Shown: positions 1 through 6,325 of the stretch, in pieces | Position numbering within the stretch: the first letter of the stretch is position 1 | Layout of the letters: each line of letters begins with the position of its first letter | DNA from: Prevotella sp. | GTDB lineage: Bacteria > Bacteroidota > Bacteroidia > Bacteroidales > Bacteroidaceae | Direction: 5' to 3' | DNA length: 6,325 bases | Assembly (NCBI GenBank): GCA_021203705.1 | Contig: JAJQAR010000387.1 | Coordinates: forward strand, 1 to 6,325 | Program-made: the position numbers and the translations under genes | The notes under the pieces: generated by a model | Told to the model about the DNA's origin: nothing | The model's database searches: none | The model's input: the letters and a program-made list of their open reading frames with translations, nothing else

Positions 1-1191
1 GTATAGGGTTCGGTCGGATATACCCAATTCACTGGCTGCCTTTTTCCTGTTACCACCGTTGCGTTCTAAGGCTTTCTCCACCATCTGACGCCCGATATTC
101 TCAAGGTTCAGGTTCTCAGGCTCTGTTGTAACAGATGTTACTTCTTCTGCATCATCATATACGGTAGGGGTGATGTGCCTGTCTTGCTGACTGTTGGAGA
201 TGATAGCGGGATAGTTGTTTTCCGTTTGCGTTATCTGGTGAGTTCCTGCTGTGTCAAGTTGCTTTTTCAGAGAGCTCATTTCACGGCGTAACTCACTGAC
301 ATTGCCACGCAGCTCATACAAAATTTTGTACAGCAGTTCACGCTCGCTTTCGTAAGAATGGCTGCCGCCACTACTGATGGTTGAGAGCTGTGTGCTCTCT
401 GTATCTTCTGGAATGAATTTATGTATATCCTCAACATCAATCTCACGGTTTTTACTAAGTATGGACATCTGTTCCGTGATGTTTTTCAACTGTCTTACGT
501 TACCAGGCCATTTGTATTTCAGCATCACCCGTTTTGCATCATCGGTCAGCGTGATTTTTGGCAAATGATATTTCTCTGCCATCTGCATTGCGAACAGTCT
601 GAACAATAATAATATGTCTTCACCGCGTTCACGCAGAGGGGGAATCTGAATTGGGATGGTGTTTAGGCGGTAGTACAGATCCTCACGGAAACGCCCCTCA
701 CTGATTGCCTTACGTATATTTATATTTGTGGCAGCCACTATCCTCACATCGGTTTTCATTATTTTCTGTCCGCCGACACGTATATATTCACCAGTCTCGA
801 GCACACGAAGCAATCTTGCTTGTGTGGCGATAGGCAACTCACCGACTTCATCCAAGAAAATAGTACCCTTGTTTGCCACACCGAAATAGCCTTCACTTTC
901 ACCGATTGCACCAGTAAACGAGCCTTTCTCATGTCCGAACAGTTCGCTGTCGATAGTACCTTCAGGAATAGAACCGCAGTTTATCGCGAAATACTTCTCA
1001 CGTCGGCGGGGAGAGTTGTCATGAATCATCCGTGGTATTATCTCCTTACCGACACCGCTCTCACCGATTATAAGTACAGACAAATCCGTTGATGCTACCT
1101 GCATGGCAACATCAATCGCATGGTTCAATCCCTCGCAATTCCCTACGATATTGTACCTTTGTTTTACCTTTTGTAATTCTGTCGTATTCAT
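1..1191 (-). CDS. Sigma-54-dependent transcriptional activator, AAA+ plus Fis-type HTH, 3' end cut by window edge
   Basis: Activator that uses ATP hydrolysis to remodel RNA polymerase carrying sigma-54, so that it opens promoters of the -24/-12 type. The frame is open from an ATG at 1191 to base 1, giving 397 residues. It starts directly with the AAA+ domain (about residues 13-260); there is no N-terminal receiver or sensor domain. Visible motifs are Walker A GESGVGKE (43-50), the sigma-54 contact loop GSFTGA (90-95), Walker B TIFLDE (110-115), sensor I AATN (153-156), the arginine-finger segment FREDLYYRL (168-176) and sensor II WPGNVRQL (228-235). Residues 280-312 are charged and helical, possibly a short coiled coil. 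A polar linker leads to a Fis-type helix-turn-helix (about 364-397, NRKKAASELGISDRTLY), and perhaps ten residues are lost beyond the edge. The start is secure: an in-frame TGA lies immediately upstream and the next ATG is inside the AAA+ domain. Target genes cannot be read from the sequence. Confidence 0.95.
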   Translation of the reverse strand, partial: MNTTELQKVKQRYNIVGNCEGLNHAIDVAMQVASTDLSVLIIGESGVGKEIIPRMIHDNSPRRREKYFAINCGSIPEGTIDSELFGHEKGSFTGAIGESEGYFGVANKGTIFLDEVGELPIATQARLLRVLETGEYIRVGGQKIMKTDVRIVAATNINIRKAISEGRFREDLYYRLNTIPIQIPPLRERGEDILLLFRLFAMQMAEKYHLPKITLTDDAKRVMLKYKWPGNVRQLKNITEQMSILSKNREIDVEDIHKFIPEDTESTQLSTISSGGSHSYESERELLYKILYELRGNVSELRREMSSLKKQLDTAGTHQITQTENNYPAIISNSQQDRHITPTVYDDAEEVTSVTTEPENLNLENIGRQMVEKALERNGGNRKKAASELGISDRTLY

Positions 1192-1194
1192 TCA

Positions 1195-1246
1195 ACTGAC
1201 AAAATTACACAAATTTCTCCAAACACTGACAAATTTTCTGAAAATT
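1195..1246. repeat. 9-bp direct repeat and overlapping 15-bp palindrome upstream of the activator gene
   Basis: ACTGACAAA occurs at 1195-1203 and again at 1225-1233, exactly 30 bp apart, close to three turns of the helix. The second copy runs into AATTTTC-T-GAAAATT (1232-1246), a perfect 7+1+7 palindrome. The arrangement covers the possible -33 and -7 elements and would suit a protein-binding site, perhaps for self-control of the activator. That role is inference; A/T-rich DNA gives such matches fairly easily. Confidence 0.4.
1200..1233 (-). promoter_or_regulatory. Possible Bacteroidetes-type promoter for the sigma-54 activator gene
   Basis: On the minus strand, TAATTTTG (1207-1200) matches the Bacteroidetes -7 consensus TAnnTTTG. 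A TTTG at 1233-1230 could be the -33 element. The 22-bp gap between them is slightly longer than usual, and the -7 element ends only 8 bases before the ATG, which would leave a leader of a few bases. It may therefore be a chance match in A/T-rich DNA, or the gene may be read through from res. Confidence 0.3.
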
Positions 1247-1296
1247 CAAACTTTGTTAACCTATGTTGAATGCACACATTTGATGTATAGAAACAA

Positions 1297-4002
1297 TTAC
1301 AGGCTATCCAGATAGTTTATTAATTGGTTGACCGTTATGGCACCTTCCATAGGGTTGTCTTCAAACACCATATAGTAATGGTAACCTGATCCGGCGAGGT
1401 CAGCCCATTTGTTGCCAAGCCAGATTTTGTTTCTTGTGTCCTCATTTTTAAGATGTTCGCCCTTAGTTTCAACCATCACCGTGTGGAAACTCTTTGTCCG
1501 CACGATAAAGTCAGGGTAATGATTTATGAAACCGTTAATGCAGAACTCCTTTCTCTCTTGGTTACGGTGCCAAAAGAGCACATTGTCTCTGTCGGCAATG
1601 GCGGAAATCACTTTGTTCTCAAAATTGTTTCCGCTTTCCTCTGCCACATATAAACCTTTGTCTACGGATTTCAACTCATGTTTTGTGATTGTAACTTTTT
1701 CAAGTAATTTATAAGACGGTCTTACCTCAATCCGCCCTGTATTTATCCATTCCACAAATTTGTTTTTCCTATGCTTCTCCAAAAGGCTGTTGATTTTCAG
1801 CAATATTATATCCTTAGCCTCGCTAATGTGGTCAAAGAAATAAAGTAGTTTGTTCTCATCCAAATGTTGTATTGTTTTCAGTACATATTGCCTTATATGT
1901 GTTTCCGCCACGCAGTTCAGACTTTTACCTGTCATCCTTGCAATATTTGTTGCCAGTCGTTCCCTCTGTTTTTCTGTAGGTTGACTGATGAACTGTCGTC
2001 TGAACTCTTCTAACCCTTTTGCGTTATAGCTCATCTTAGGCACGTAGTCATCCCCGCTTTTTTGCAGGTCAATTAGTGCAGACTGTGCGTCATATACGGT
2101 AAAGTCAACGTTAGAGTCTTGCGACAGCAGGTCGAAGCCCTCAGACAGCATTTCAGGATTCAGACGTTCCATACAGTCATCATCAAACATATTTTTATGA
2201 GCCGCTTTCTTCATGAATACAGGCAATATCAGTTGCTTGGCTTCTTCGGCATAGTCGTCTTGCATCGGGTATGTATATGTGCTCATATCTGGTATGGTGT
2301 TTGTTTCCTCTGTTGTCTCATCCATTTGATGTTTGTATTCCTCGCCCATCTTCCTCGCCTCGTTTTCCACCTCATCCACATCAACGTTTTCAGGCTCGTC
2401 TATTCTGTCCTTTATGGCATTTTTATCTTCCTCTGTAAGTTCAAATATATCTTGCTGCTCTGCTTGGTCCGTGGATGGAACAACTGTATTAGATGTATTG
2501 TCAAAGAGGTTAAATTGTCCATCAGGTTCTACGGAAGGAGTTTCGGGATAGCTGCCTATTTGCATGGCAGTATCATTGGATTTAGGCTCGTCCATATCAC
2601 GGAAGTCTTTTCTGCTGTAACCTAACCTGATCATTGAATTGACTATTCTCTCGACGGTTTGCGTGAAGTCGGCGGAATTAGTGAACACATACGACATATT
2701 AAGAAGTTCATCAGCATGCTGTGTAGTGTAAGGCTGCCGCAAGATTCTTCCCAATATCTGTTCCACTTCCACCGAAGATGTGCGGTTGGCGAGTGTGGCA
2801 AGAATGTAGGCGAAAGGGCAGTCCCAACCCTCTTGCAGTGCATTCACGGTGATTATGTAGCGCACGGGACATTCACTGCTTAAAAGGTCGATGCCTTTCA
2901 ACTCGTCTTTCTCTGCTGTCTTTATTTTTATCTGTTCTTCTGGTATTCCGATATCCACCAGTTCTTTCTTTATCTTGTCGAAAGTCATATTGTAGTCGGA
3001 TAATTTCGGTTGTGCCTGGAACAATACTATCGGGCGGATGTACCTGCCTCCGTTTTGCTCAGTTTCCAACGCATGTTTCTCTAAACTTCTGCGCATCAAA
3101 ATCGCATTCTTGATCACATCAGCAGCCGAGCGTTTGTTCACAACCAATACCGGCAGTTTCACCATATTTTCCCTTTTCAGCGACATGGCATCCACGAAAG
3201 AAATCACATTGTTGTTCTCTTTCGGTGTGGCTGTCAGTTCCAATATGAAGCGAGGAGAGAGGTTGTTAAGCATTTCCACACGCAAGTCTGCACCAAATCT
3301 GTGACACTCGTCAACAATCACGAGAGGGTTCTGCTGCGCTATCACCTGTATCAACGCTGTTTTGTCGGCACCCTCTATCATTGCTTTCGGGCGAGTATAA
3401 TAGTTGGCGTGTTCCATAAGATTGCCGTTCTCACGGTAGGCACGAGGCTTCATCTGTTCCTGCGACTTGGCAGACTTCGTTTTCTTCACTGTCTCGACAA
3501 ACGACTGCACACTAAGCACGAATATCGTAAGGTTTTCCTTCATATTCGCAGGACTTATACCTTGAGCCGCCAAAGCCGCTTCCTTGTCAACCACCACCAC
3601 GTGATGTGCGAAAAGCGCATCTATTTTCTGCCTGTAAGGATGGCGAGGGTCTTGCAGATTTCGTAAAGTTTGTTTAAGTATGGTGTCGCTGGGCACAAAC
3701 CACGCAACTACCTTGTTCTCATACATTCCTGCTTGTAAGTTGTTGAAAATGGTTTTCAATGCGTTGCATGCCATGAATGTCTTTCCTCCTGCCGTTGGCA
3801 CTTTCAGCGTCACACGAGGCACTCCTTTGACACTGTCAACGTATGGACGCACATATTTGCTGCCAAAAAGACTGAGATCCACACCTCTTTGACGCCAGTA
3901 GTCGGCATATATTTCAGAAAGACTTTTGCCTCCTTTGTTCAGCAATTCCACGTAATCCTCAAGGTCGTGGAGAGCCTGCTTTTGATATTTTTTCAGTTCC
4001 AT
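1297..4002 (-). CDS. res: Type III restriction enzyme, Res subunit (superfamily 2 helicase with PD-ExK nuclease)
   Basis: Restriction subunit of a type III restriction-modification system. It binds the Mod dimer, hydrolyses ATP after finding an unmethylated site, and cuts DNA near it once complexes communicate. At 901 residues it is within the normal range. Helicase motifs appear in order: motif I PTAGGKT (69-75), motif II DECH (231-234), motif III LTATP (256-260), motif V ALQEGWDCP (388-396) and motif VI QILGRILRQP (415-424). A polar, strongly acidic and probably disordered linker follows (about 470-572), then a mostly helical region. The C-terminal nuclease has PD (830-831) and ETK (845-847), with D831, E845 and K847 as the expected metal-binding and catalytic residues. 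The ATG lies 4 bp after the mod stop codon with no obvious ribosome-binding site, suggesting one mRNA and coupled translation. No frameshift or truncation is seen. DECH, the nuclease position and the adjacent Mod together make other helicase families unlikely. Confidence 0.96.
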   Translation of the reverse strand: MELKKYQKQALHDLEDYVELLNKGGKSLSEIYADYWRQRGVDLSLFGSKYVRPYVDSVKGVPRVTLKVPTAGGKTFMACNALKTIFNNLQAGMYENKVVAWFVPSDTILKQTLRNLQDPRHPYRQKIDALFAHHVVVVDKEAALAAQGISPANMKENLTIFVLSVQSFVETVKKTKSAKSQEQMKPRAYRENGNLMEHANYYTRPKAMIEGADKTALIQVIAQQNPLVIVDECHRFGADLRVEMLNNLSPRFILELTATPKENNNVISFVDAMSLKRENMVKLPVLVVNKRSAADVIKNAILMRRSLEKHALETEQNGGRYIRPIVLFQAQPKLSDYNMTFDKIKKELVDIGIPEEQIKIKTAEKDELKGIDLLSSECPVRYIITVNALQEGWDCPFAYILATLANRTSSVEVEQILGRILRQPYTTQHADELLNMSYVFTNSADFTQTVERIVNSMIRLGYSRKDFRDMDEPKSNDTAMQIGSYPETPSVEPDGQFNLFDNTSNTVVPSTDQAEQQDIFELTEEDKNAIKDRIDEPENVDVDEVENEARKMGEEYKHQMDETTEETNTIPDMSTYTYPMQDDYAEEAKQLILPVFMKKAAHKNMFDDDCMERLNPEMLSEGFDLLSQDSNVDFTVYDAQSALIDLQKSGDDYVPKMSYNAKGLEEFRRQFISQPTEKQRERLATNIARMTGKSLNCVAETHIRQYVLKTIQHLDENKLLYFFDHISEAKDIILLKINSLLEKHRKNKFVEWINTGRIEVRPSYKLLEKVTITKHELKSVDKGLYVAEESGNNFENKVISAIADRDNVLFWHRNQERKEFCINGFINHYPDFIVRTKSFHTVMVETKGEHLKNEDTRNKIWLGNKWADLAGSGYHYYMVFEDNPMEGAITVNQLINYLDSL

Positions 4003-4006
4003 ACGG

Positions 4007-5938
4007 TCAGAATTTGTTTATGTCGCGCGGTATCTTCTTAAACTCAATACCCATTTTAGCAAGTTGCTCATTGCTCATAGTGCAGATGTCGGCATATACT
4101 ACATAACGCTCTGCCTTTTGTGGATCGATTATTGAGAGTGTGTCTTGTGATAGGGTGGTGAGGCTCTTAGGCTTGTAATAGAAAAAGTAGCCTGTTCCAT
4201 CGAGATAGTCAAGCAGATATGGAAAATCGGTGTCACGCTCTCTATTGAGTGGCTTGTGCGTTTCGGAGTAGAAAATATACTGCCGCAGTTTCTCATCTTC
4301 GACGGCAGGGTTCAGTTCCCCCTCATTAGTGAAGATAGGCTGCCCAAGTTCGTAGAAGTCAAACTCTCCGCCAAGCCCTTCAACTTTGTTTGTGTGAGTG
4401 CCTATAACTTTCAGATCTCCATCTTCTACTGTCATTTTCAGAGTGTCGTACTTGCCACGGTTCGATTTTACCACACTGTCTGCCTCTGCCATTATAGTTT
4501 GGGCTTTGCGCAGATTGGACACAGTAATTTTTTTCTTGTACAATTCCACTTTGACATTTCCTTTGAACGTGTAGCCCTTCATCACTCTACGCATCCTTTC
4601 TGCCGTTGTTGTCTCGGCATAGTCCATCAATTCCACAAGAATGAATTTCCTCTTTCCTCCATCCTTGCTGTTCGCCAATAGAGTGGCATGGCCCGAGGTA
4701 CCGCTGCCAGCACAACTGTCAAGCACTATGCTGTCCTCCTTTGTAGCTATCTTTAGAATACGCTCCAACAACCTTGTTGGCTTTGGAGTTTCAATTGGAC
4801 TTGTACCATTGAAAATGCGTAGCAACTCTTTTTTAGCTTCATCAGTATGGCCTACTTCCTTGAATTCCCAAAAGTTTGTTGATATTCTATCTCCAGCATC
4901 ATCGGCATAAACTTTTCTTCGCATACCACCTTTTCCGCCTTGGGTGAAATAAAATCGTGGCCATGGTCCCTTATCGTAAATTGTCTGTGCCTTTTGCCTT
5001 GCTGTTTCCAATGGCTCATCTAAAACTATGGCTTTCACTCCTTTGCGTATTTCTTCTGCTGTTATGCCGCACACTTCCGCCCGTCGCTCATCATCGTGTA
5101 AGTCCTCCAACTTGTAGCTACACCAACCTTTCAAATACTCCAACATTTGCTCTTGACTAAATCGCCAATGGGCATTGCTTGTGGGATAAAATATTTCACC
5201 AGTGAATGGATGTTGTATAGCATAAACCATTCCTTGATGACTTCTTGCATCTGAAGCTGTTGGTGCTCCACTCATCCACTTGCACCTGTCCCCATCGGGA
5301 TTTTTGTATGCCGCATCCATCTTTTCCGTCCGTTCCAAACCATTTGGTTTCCATTTAGGTTTTTTCCCGAACACGAGTAAATGCTCCACCTCTACAGGAA
5401 TACTTTGCGAGTCGTTACGGACTGAGTACGTTCTCTGCCAAGCTATATCAGCCACAAAACAGTTAGTGCCGAAAATCTCGTTCAGGATATGGCGCAGTGA
5501 TGCAGACTCATTGTCATCTGAAGAAACAAAAAGAGATCCTTCTGACGTAAGTAACTGCCTGAGCAGGCAAAGGCGTGGGTACATCATGCATAGCCACTTG
5601 TCGTGGCGTGTGAAGTCATCATCCTCTTTTCCTACCACTTCGCCTAACCAGCGAAGCATCTGTGGGTCATTGGCATTATCGTTATACACCCATCCTTCAT
5701 TTCCTGTGTTGTAGGGTGGATCTATGTATATGCAATCCACTCTGCCTTCATATTGTGGCAAAAGAGCTTTCAGTGCCTCTAAGTTGTCACCATGAATAAT
5801 CATGTTTCCACTGTGTGTCTCGCTCTTGTCGCTCTCGTTGTTAGCCCGAAAACCATATTTGTGTTCAAGCGTGCGGAATGGCACCTCCAAATGGTGATTG
5901 ACAACCTTCTCTCTACCTATCCAGTGCAGTGTGGGCAT
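4007..5938 (-). CDS. mod: Type III DNA-adenine methyltransferase, Mod subunit
   Basis: Site-specific DNA methyltransferase that transfers a methyl group from S-adenosylmethionine to N6 of adenine. In type III systems Mod also supplies sequence recognition for the Mod-Res complex. The 643 residues match the usual size. The catalytic motif IV DPPY (73-76) precedes the SAM-binding motif I (409-413), the order expected of a beta-class enzyme. The opening segment (VVNHHLEVPFRTLEHKYGF), HDKWLCMMYPRL (112-123), the region around VSSDDNES (138-145) and FILVELMDYAETTTAERM (432-449) are typical of type III Mod. The target-recognition domain should lie at about 160-385; its target site cannot be predicted by eye. 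Motif I reads CAGSG, where most relatives have FAGSG. The ATG at 5938 follows an in-frame TAA at 5944-5942 and matches the family N-terminus. It is the first gene of the operon, followed by res after 4 bp. No repeat tract of the kind that drives phase variation of other mod genes is present. Confidence 0.96.
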   Translation of the reverse strand: MPTLHWIGREKVVNHHLEVPFRTLEHKYGFRANNESDKSETHSGNMIIHGDNLEALKALLPQYEGRVDCIYIDPPYNTGNEGWVYNDNANDPQMLRWLGEVVGKEDDDFTRHDKWLCMMYPRLCLLRQLLTSEGSLFVSSDDNESASLRHILNEIFGTNCFVADIAWQRTYSVRNDSQSIPVEVEHLLVFGKKPKWKPNGLERTEKMDAAYKNPDGDRCKWMSGAPTASDARSHQGMVYAIQHPFTGEIFYPTSNAHWRFSQEQMLEYLKGWCSYKLEDLHDDERRAEVCGITAEEIRKGVKAIVLDEPLETARQKAQTIYDKGPWPRFYFTQGGKGGMRRKVYADDAGDRISTNFWEFKEVGHTDEAKKELLRIFNGTSPIETPKPTRLLERILKIATKEDSIVLDSCAGSGTSGHATLLANSKDGGKRKFILVELMDYAETTTAERMRRVMKGYTFKGNVKVELYKKKITVSNLRKAQTIMAEADSVVKSNRGKYDTLKMTVEDGDLKVIGTHTNKVEGLGGEFDFYELGQPIFTNEGELNPAVEDEKLRQYIFYSETHKPLNRERDTDFPYLLDYLDGTGYFFYYKPKSLTTLSQDTLSIIDPQKAERYVVYADICTMSNEQLAKMGIEFKKIPRDINKF

Positions 5939-5977
5939 ATCTTACTTGATTTTTTGTTGCTTGCAAAACCGTTGCGC

Positions 5978-6000
5978 CCGAAATTTTTGTTGTATTTCGG
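5978..6000. promoter_or_regulatory. Inverted repeat CCGAAAT/ATTTCGG in the mod leader region
   Basis: CCGAAAT (5978-5984) and ATTTCGG (5994-6000) form a perfect 7-bp stem around a 9-base loop, about 40 bases before the mod start codon. Neither strand has a T run after the stem, so it does not look like a terminator. It could be an RNA hairpin in the mod leader or an operator for a regulator encoded elsewhere. Its role is inferred only from position. Confidence 0.4.
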
Positions 6001-6045
6001 AAATAAAACAGAGTGAATATCTTTTGCAAGGTCATAAAAGATTTT

Positions 6046-6079
6046 CAATCATAACTGCATTATTATTGCATTCGGCAAA
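6046..6079 (-). promoter_or_regulatory. Weak candidate promoter for mod-res
   Basis: On the minus strand, TTTG (6079-6076) lies 22 bp before TATGATTG (6053-6046), which matches TAnnTTTG at all fixed positions but one. It would give a leader of about 100 bases before mod and place the CCGAAAT hairpin within it. The match is imperfect and the spacing slightly long. A better -7 match, TAATTTTG at 6268-6261, lacks a -33 partner and would give a leader of over 300 bases. Confidence 0.25.
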
Positions 6080-6090
6080 ATGCTATTTTT

Positions 6091-6119
6091 TCATGATTTT
6101 GGAAACAAAAATGTCATGA
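6091..6119. repeat. Bulged inverted repeat with GAAA loop
   Basis: TCATGA at 6091-6096 recurs at 6114-6119; being palindromic, the copies are both direct and inverted repeats. Between them TTTTG (6097-6101) pairs with CAAAA (6106-6110) around the loop GAAA, leaving only ATG (6111-6113) unpaired. As RNA read on the plus strand this gives an 11-bp stem with one bulge and a GNRA-type loop. As DNA, the two TCATGAT copies 23 bp apart could be paired protein-binding sites. No function can be assigned. Confidence 0.35.
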
Positions 6120-6122
6120 TAA

Positions 6123-6138
6123 TGGCATAACCTATGCT
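6123..6138 (+). promoter_or_regulatory. Sigma-54-like -24/-12 promoter match
   Basis: TGGCAT starting at 6123 and TGCT ending at 6138 place GG (6124-6125) and GC (6136-6137) exactly 12 bp apart, as in sigma-54 promoters (TGGCAC-N5-TTGCW). There are mismatches at the last base of the -24 box and the first of the -12 box. It points right, the same way as the TAnnTTTG promoter about 100 bp downstream. A single match of this quality can occur by chance. Confidence 0.25.
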
Positions 6139-6226
6139 AATTTTTGGCATATTTCATCAAAATTTAGCTAAATGAGAAAAAACAAAGAAAAATTAGAAAA
6201 AAGCAAGGAAATAGGATAATTCTTTA

Positions 6227-6234
6227 TATTTTTG
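6227..6234 (+). promoter_or_regulatory. Bacteroidetes -7 promoter element reading out of the window to the right
   Basis: TATTTTTG is a full match to TAnnTTTG, within TATATTTTTGCAC, a form typical of vegetative Bacteroidetes promoters. A clear -33 TTTG is not visible at the expected distance; the upstream DNA is A-rich instead. Transcription should begin near 6240. The remaining 85 or so bases have no usable start codon (the ATG at 6312 is followed at once by TAG), so the product is either a gene with a long leader or an RNA gene outside the window. Confidence 0.5.
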
Positions 6235-6325
6235 CACTACAAAAAGATTTCAAAAACATACAAAATTACGCCCTAATTTCCGAACTAAAACATTGTAATA
6301 TCTCTTATTAAATGTAGTATAGGTG

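Larger units (their letters stand above)
5939..6325. other. A/T-rich intergenic region upstream of mod, no gene found
   Basis: About 390 bp without a convincing coding sequence on either strand. It must carry the mod-res promoter reading left, and it holds a good promoter reading right towards a gene beyond the window. It contains two hairpin-forming inverted repeats, two TGGCAT copies 22 bp apart (6123 and 6145), TGCATT twice 11 bp apart (6056 and 6067), and long A-rich tracts at 6175-6210. I found no tRNA, CRISPR array, insertion-sequence end or strong terminator. Confidence 0.75.

Noticed and set aside
820..1092. Plus-strand open frame of 90 codons
   Set aside because: It is antisense to the AAA+ domain of the sigma-54 activator, where Walker A, GSFTGA and Walker B are encoded on the minus strand.
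1247..1296. Terminator after res
   Set aside because: No G/C-rich stem followed by T residues was found between the res stop codon and the activator gene; read-through remains possible.
2119..2625. Plus-strand open frame of 168 codons
   Set aside because: It lies antisense inside res, whose helicase and nuclease motifs prove the minus-strand frame. Its translation is low-complexity and rich in Phe, Leu, Ile and Cys, as expected of a shadow frame.
4528..4534. Seven-base A run (minus strand) in mod as a phase-variation switch
   Set aside because: It encodes Lys-Lys-Ile in an ordinary reading frame, and seven bases is short for a contingency tract. No tetra- or pentanucleotide repeats of known phase-variable mod genes are present.
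1297..5938. BREX, DISARM, type I or type ISP system instead of type III
   Set aside because: No PglZ, BrxC, specificity subunit or single-chain fusion is present. Mod and Res as separate adjacent genes with beta-class motif order and a C-terminal PD-ExK fit type III.
5978..6000. Rho-independent terminator at the CCGAAAT inverted repeat
   Set aside because: The stem is only 7 bp, modest in G/C, and neither strand has a T run directly after it.
6172..6219. Small plus-strand open frame of 15 codons (MRKNKEKLEKSKEIG)
   Set aside because: It consists of A-rich sequence directly upstream of the TATATTTTTG promoter element, has no ribosome-binding site and is too short to distinguish from chance.

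Overview
The window looks like chromosomal DNA from a member of the Bacteroidales, probably of the Prevotella/Bacteroides kind. The evidence is a -7 element of the TAnnTTTG type, A/T-rich intergenic DNA with no clear Shine-Dalgarno sites, and a receiver-less sigma-54 activator whose wording (GESGVGKE, GSFTGA, WPGNVRQLKN) I associate with this order. The genus is an inference.

Layout. All three genes lie on the minus strand, so transcription runs right to left. From right to left: an A/T-rich intergenic region of about 390 bp (5939-6325) with one convincing promoter pointing right, out of the window; mod (5938-4007), the DNA-adenine methyltransferase of a type III restriction-modification system; res (4002-1297), its helicase/nuclease subunit, starting 4 bp after the mod stop codon; a 105-bp gap with repeats and a possible promoter; and a sigma-54-dependent activator (1191-1) cut off by the left edge within its C-terminal DNA-binding domain.

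How the genes work together. Mod and Res are expected to form one complex. Mod recognises a short asymmetric site and methylates adenine in it. Res uses ATP to signal between unmodified sites and cuts DNA with a C-terminal PD-ExK nuclease. Both genes are full length and keep nearly all expected motifs, so the system is probably active against incoming DNA. The sigma-54 activator is probably an ordinary resident gene beside which the restriction cassette sits; nothing in the sequence ties it functionally to the system.

I see no clearly new defence system. The points most worth a second look are a QFNLF pentapeptide in the acidic linker of Res that resembles a beta-sliding-clamp-binding motif, the F-to-C change in the SAM-binding motif of Mod, and the repeat-rich non-coding regions.
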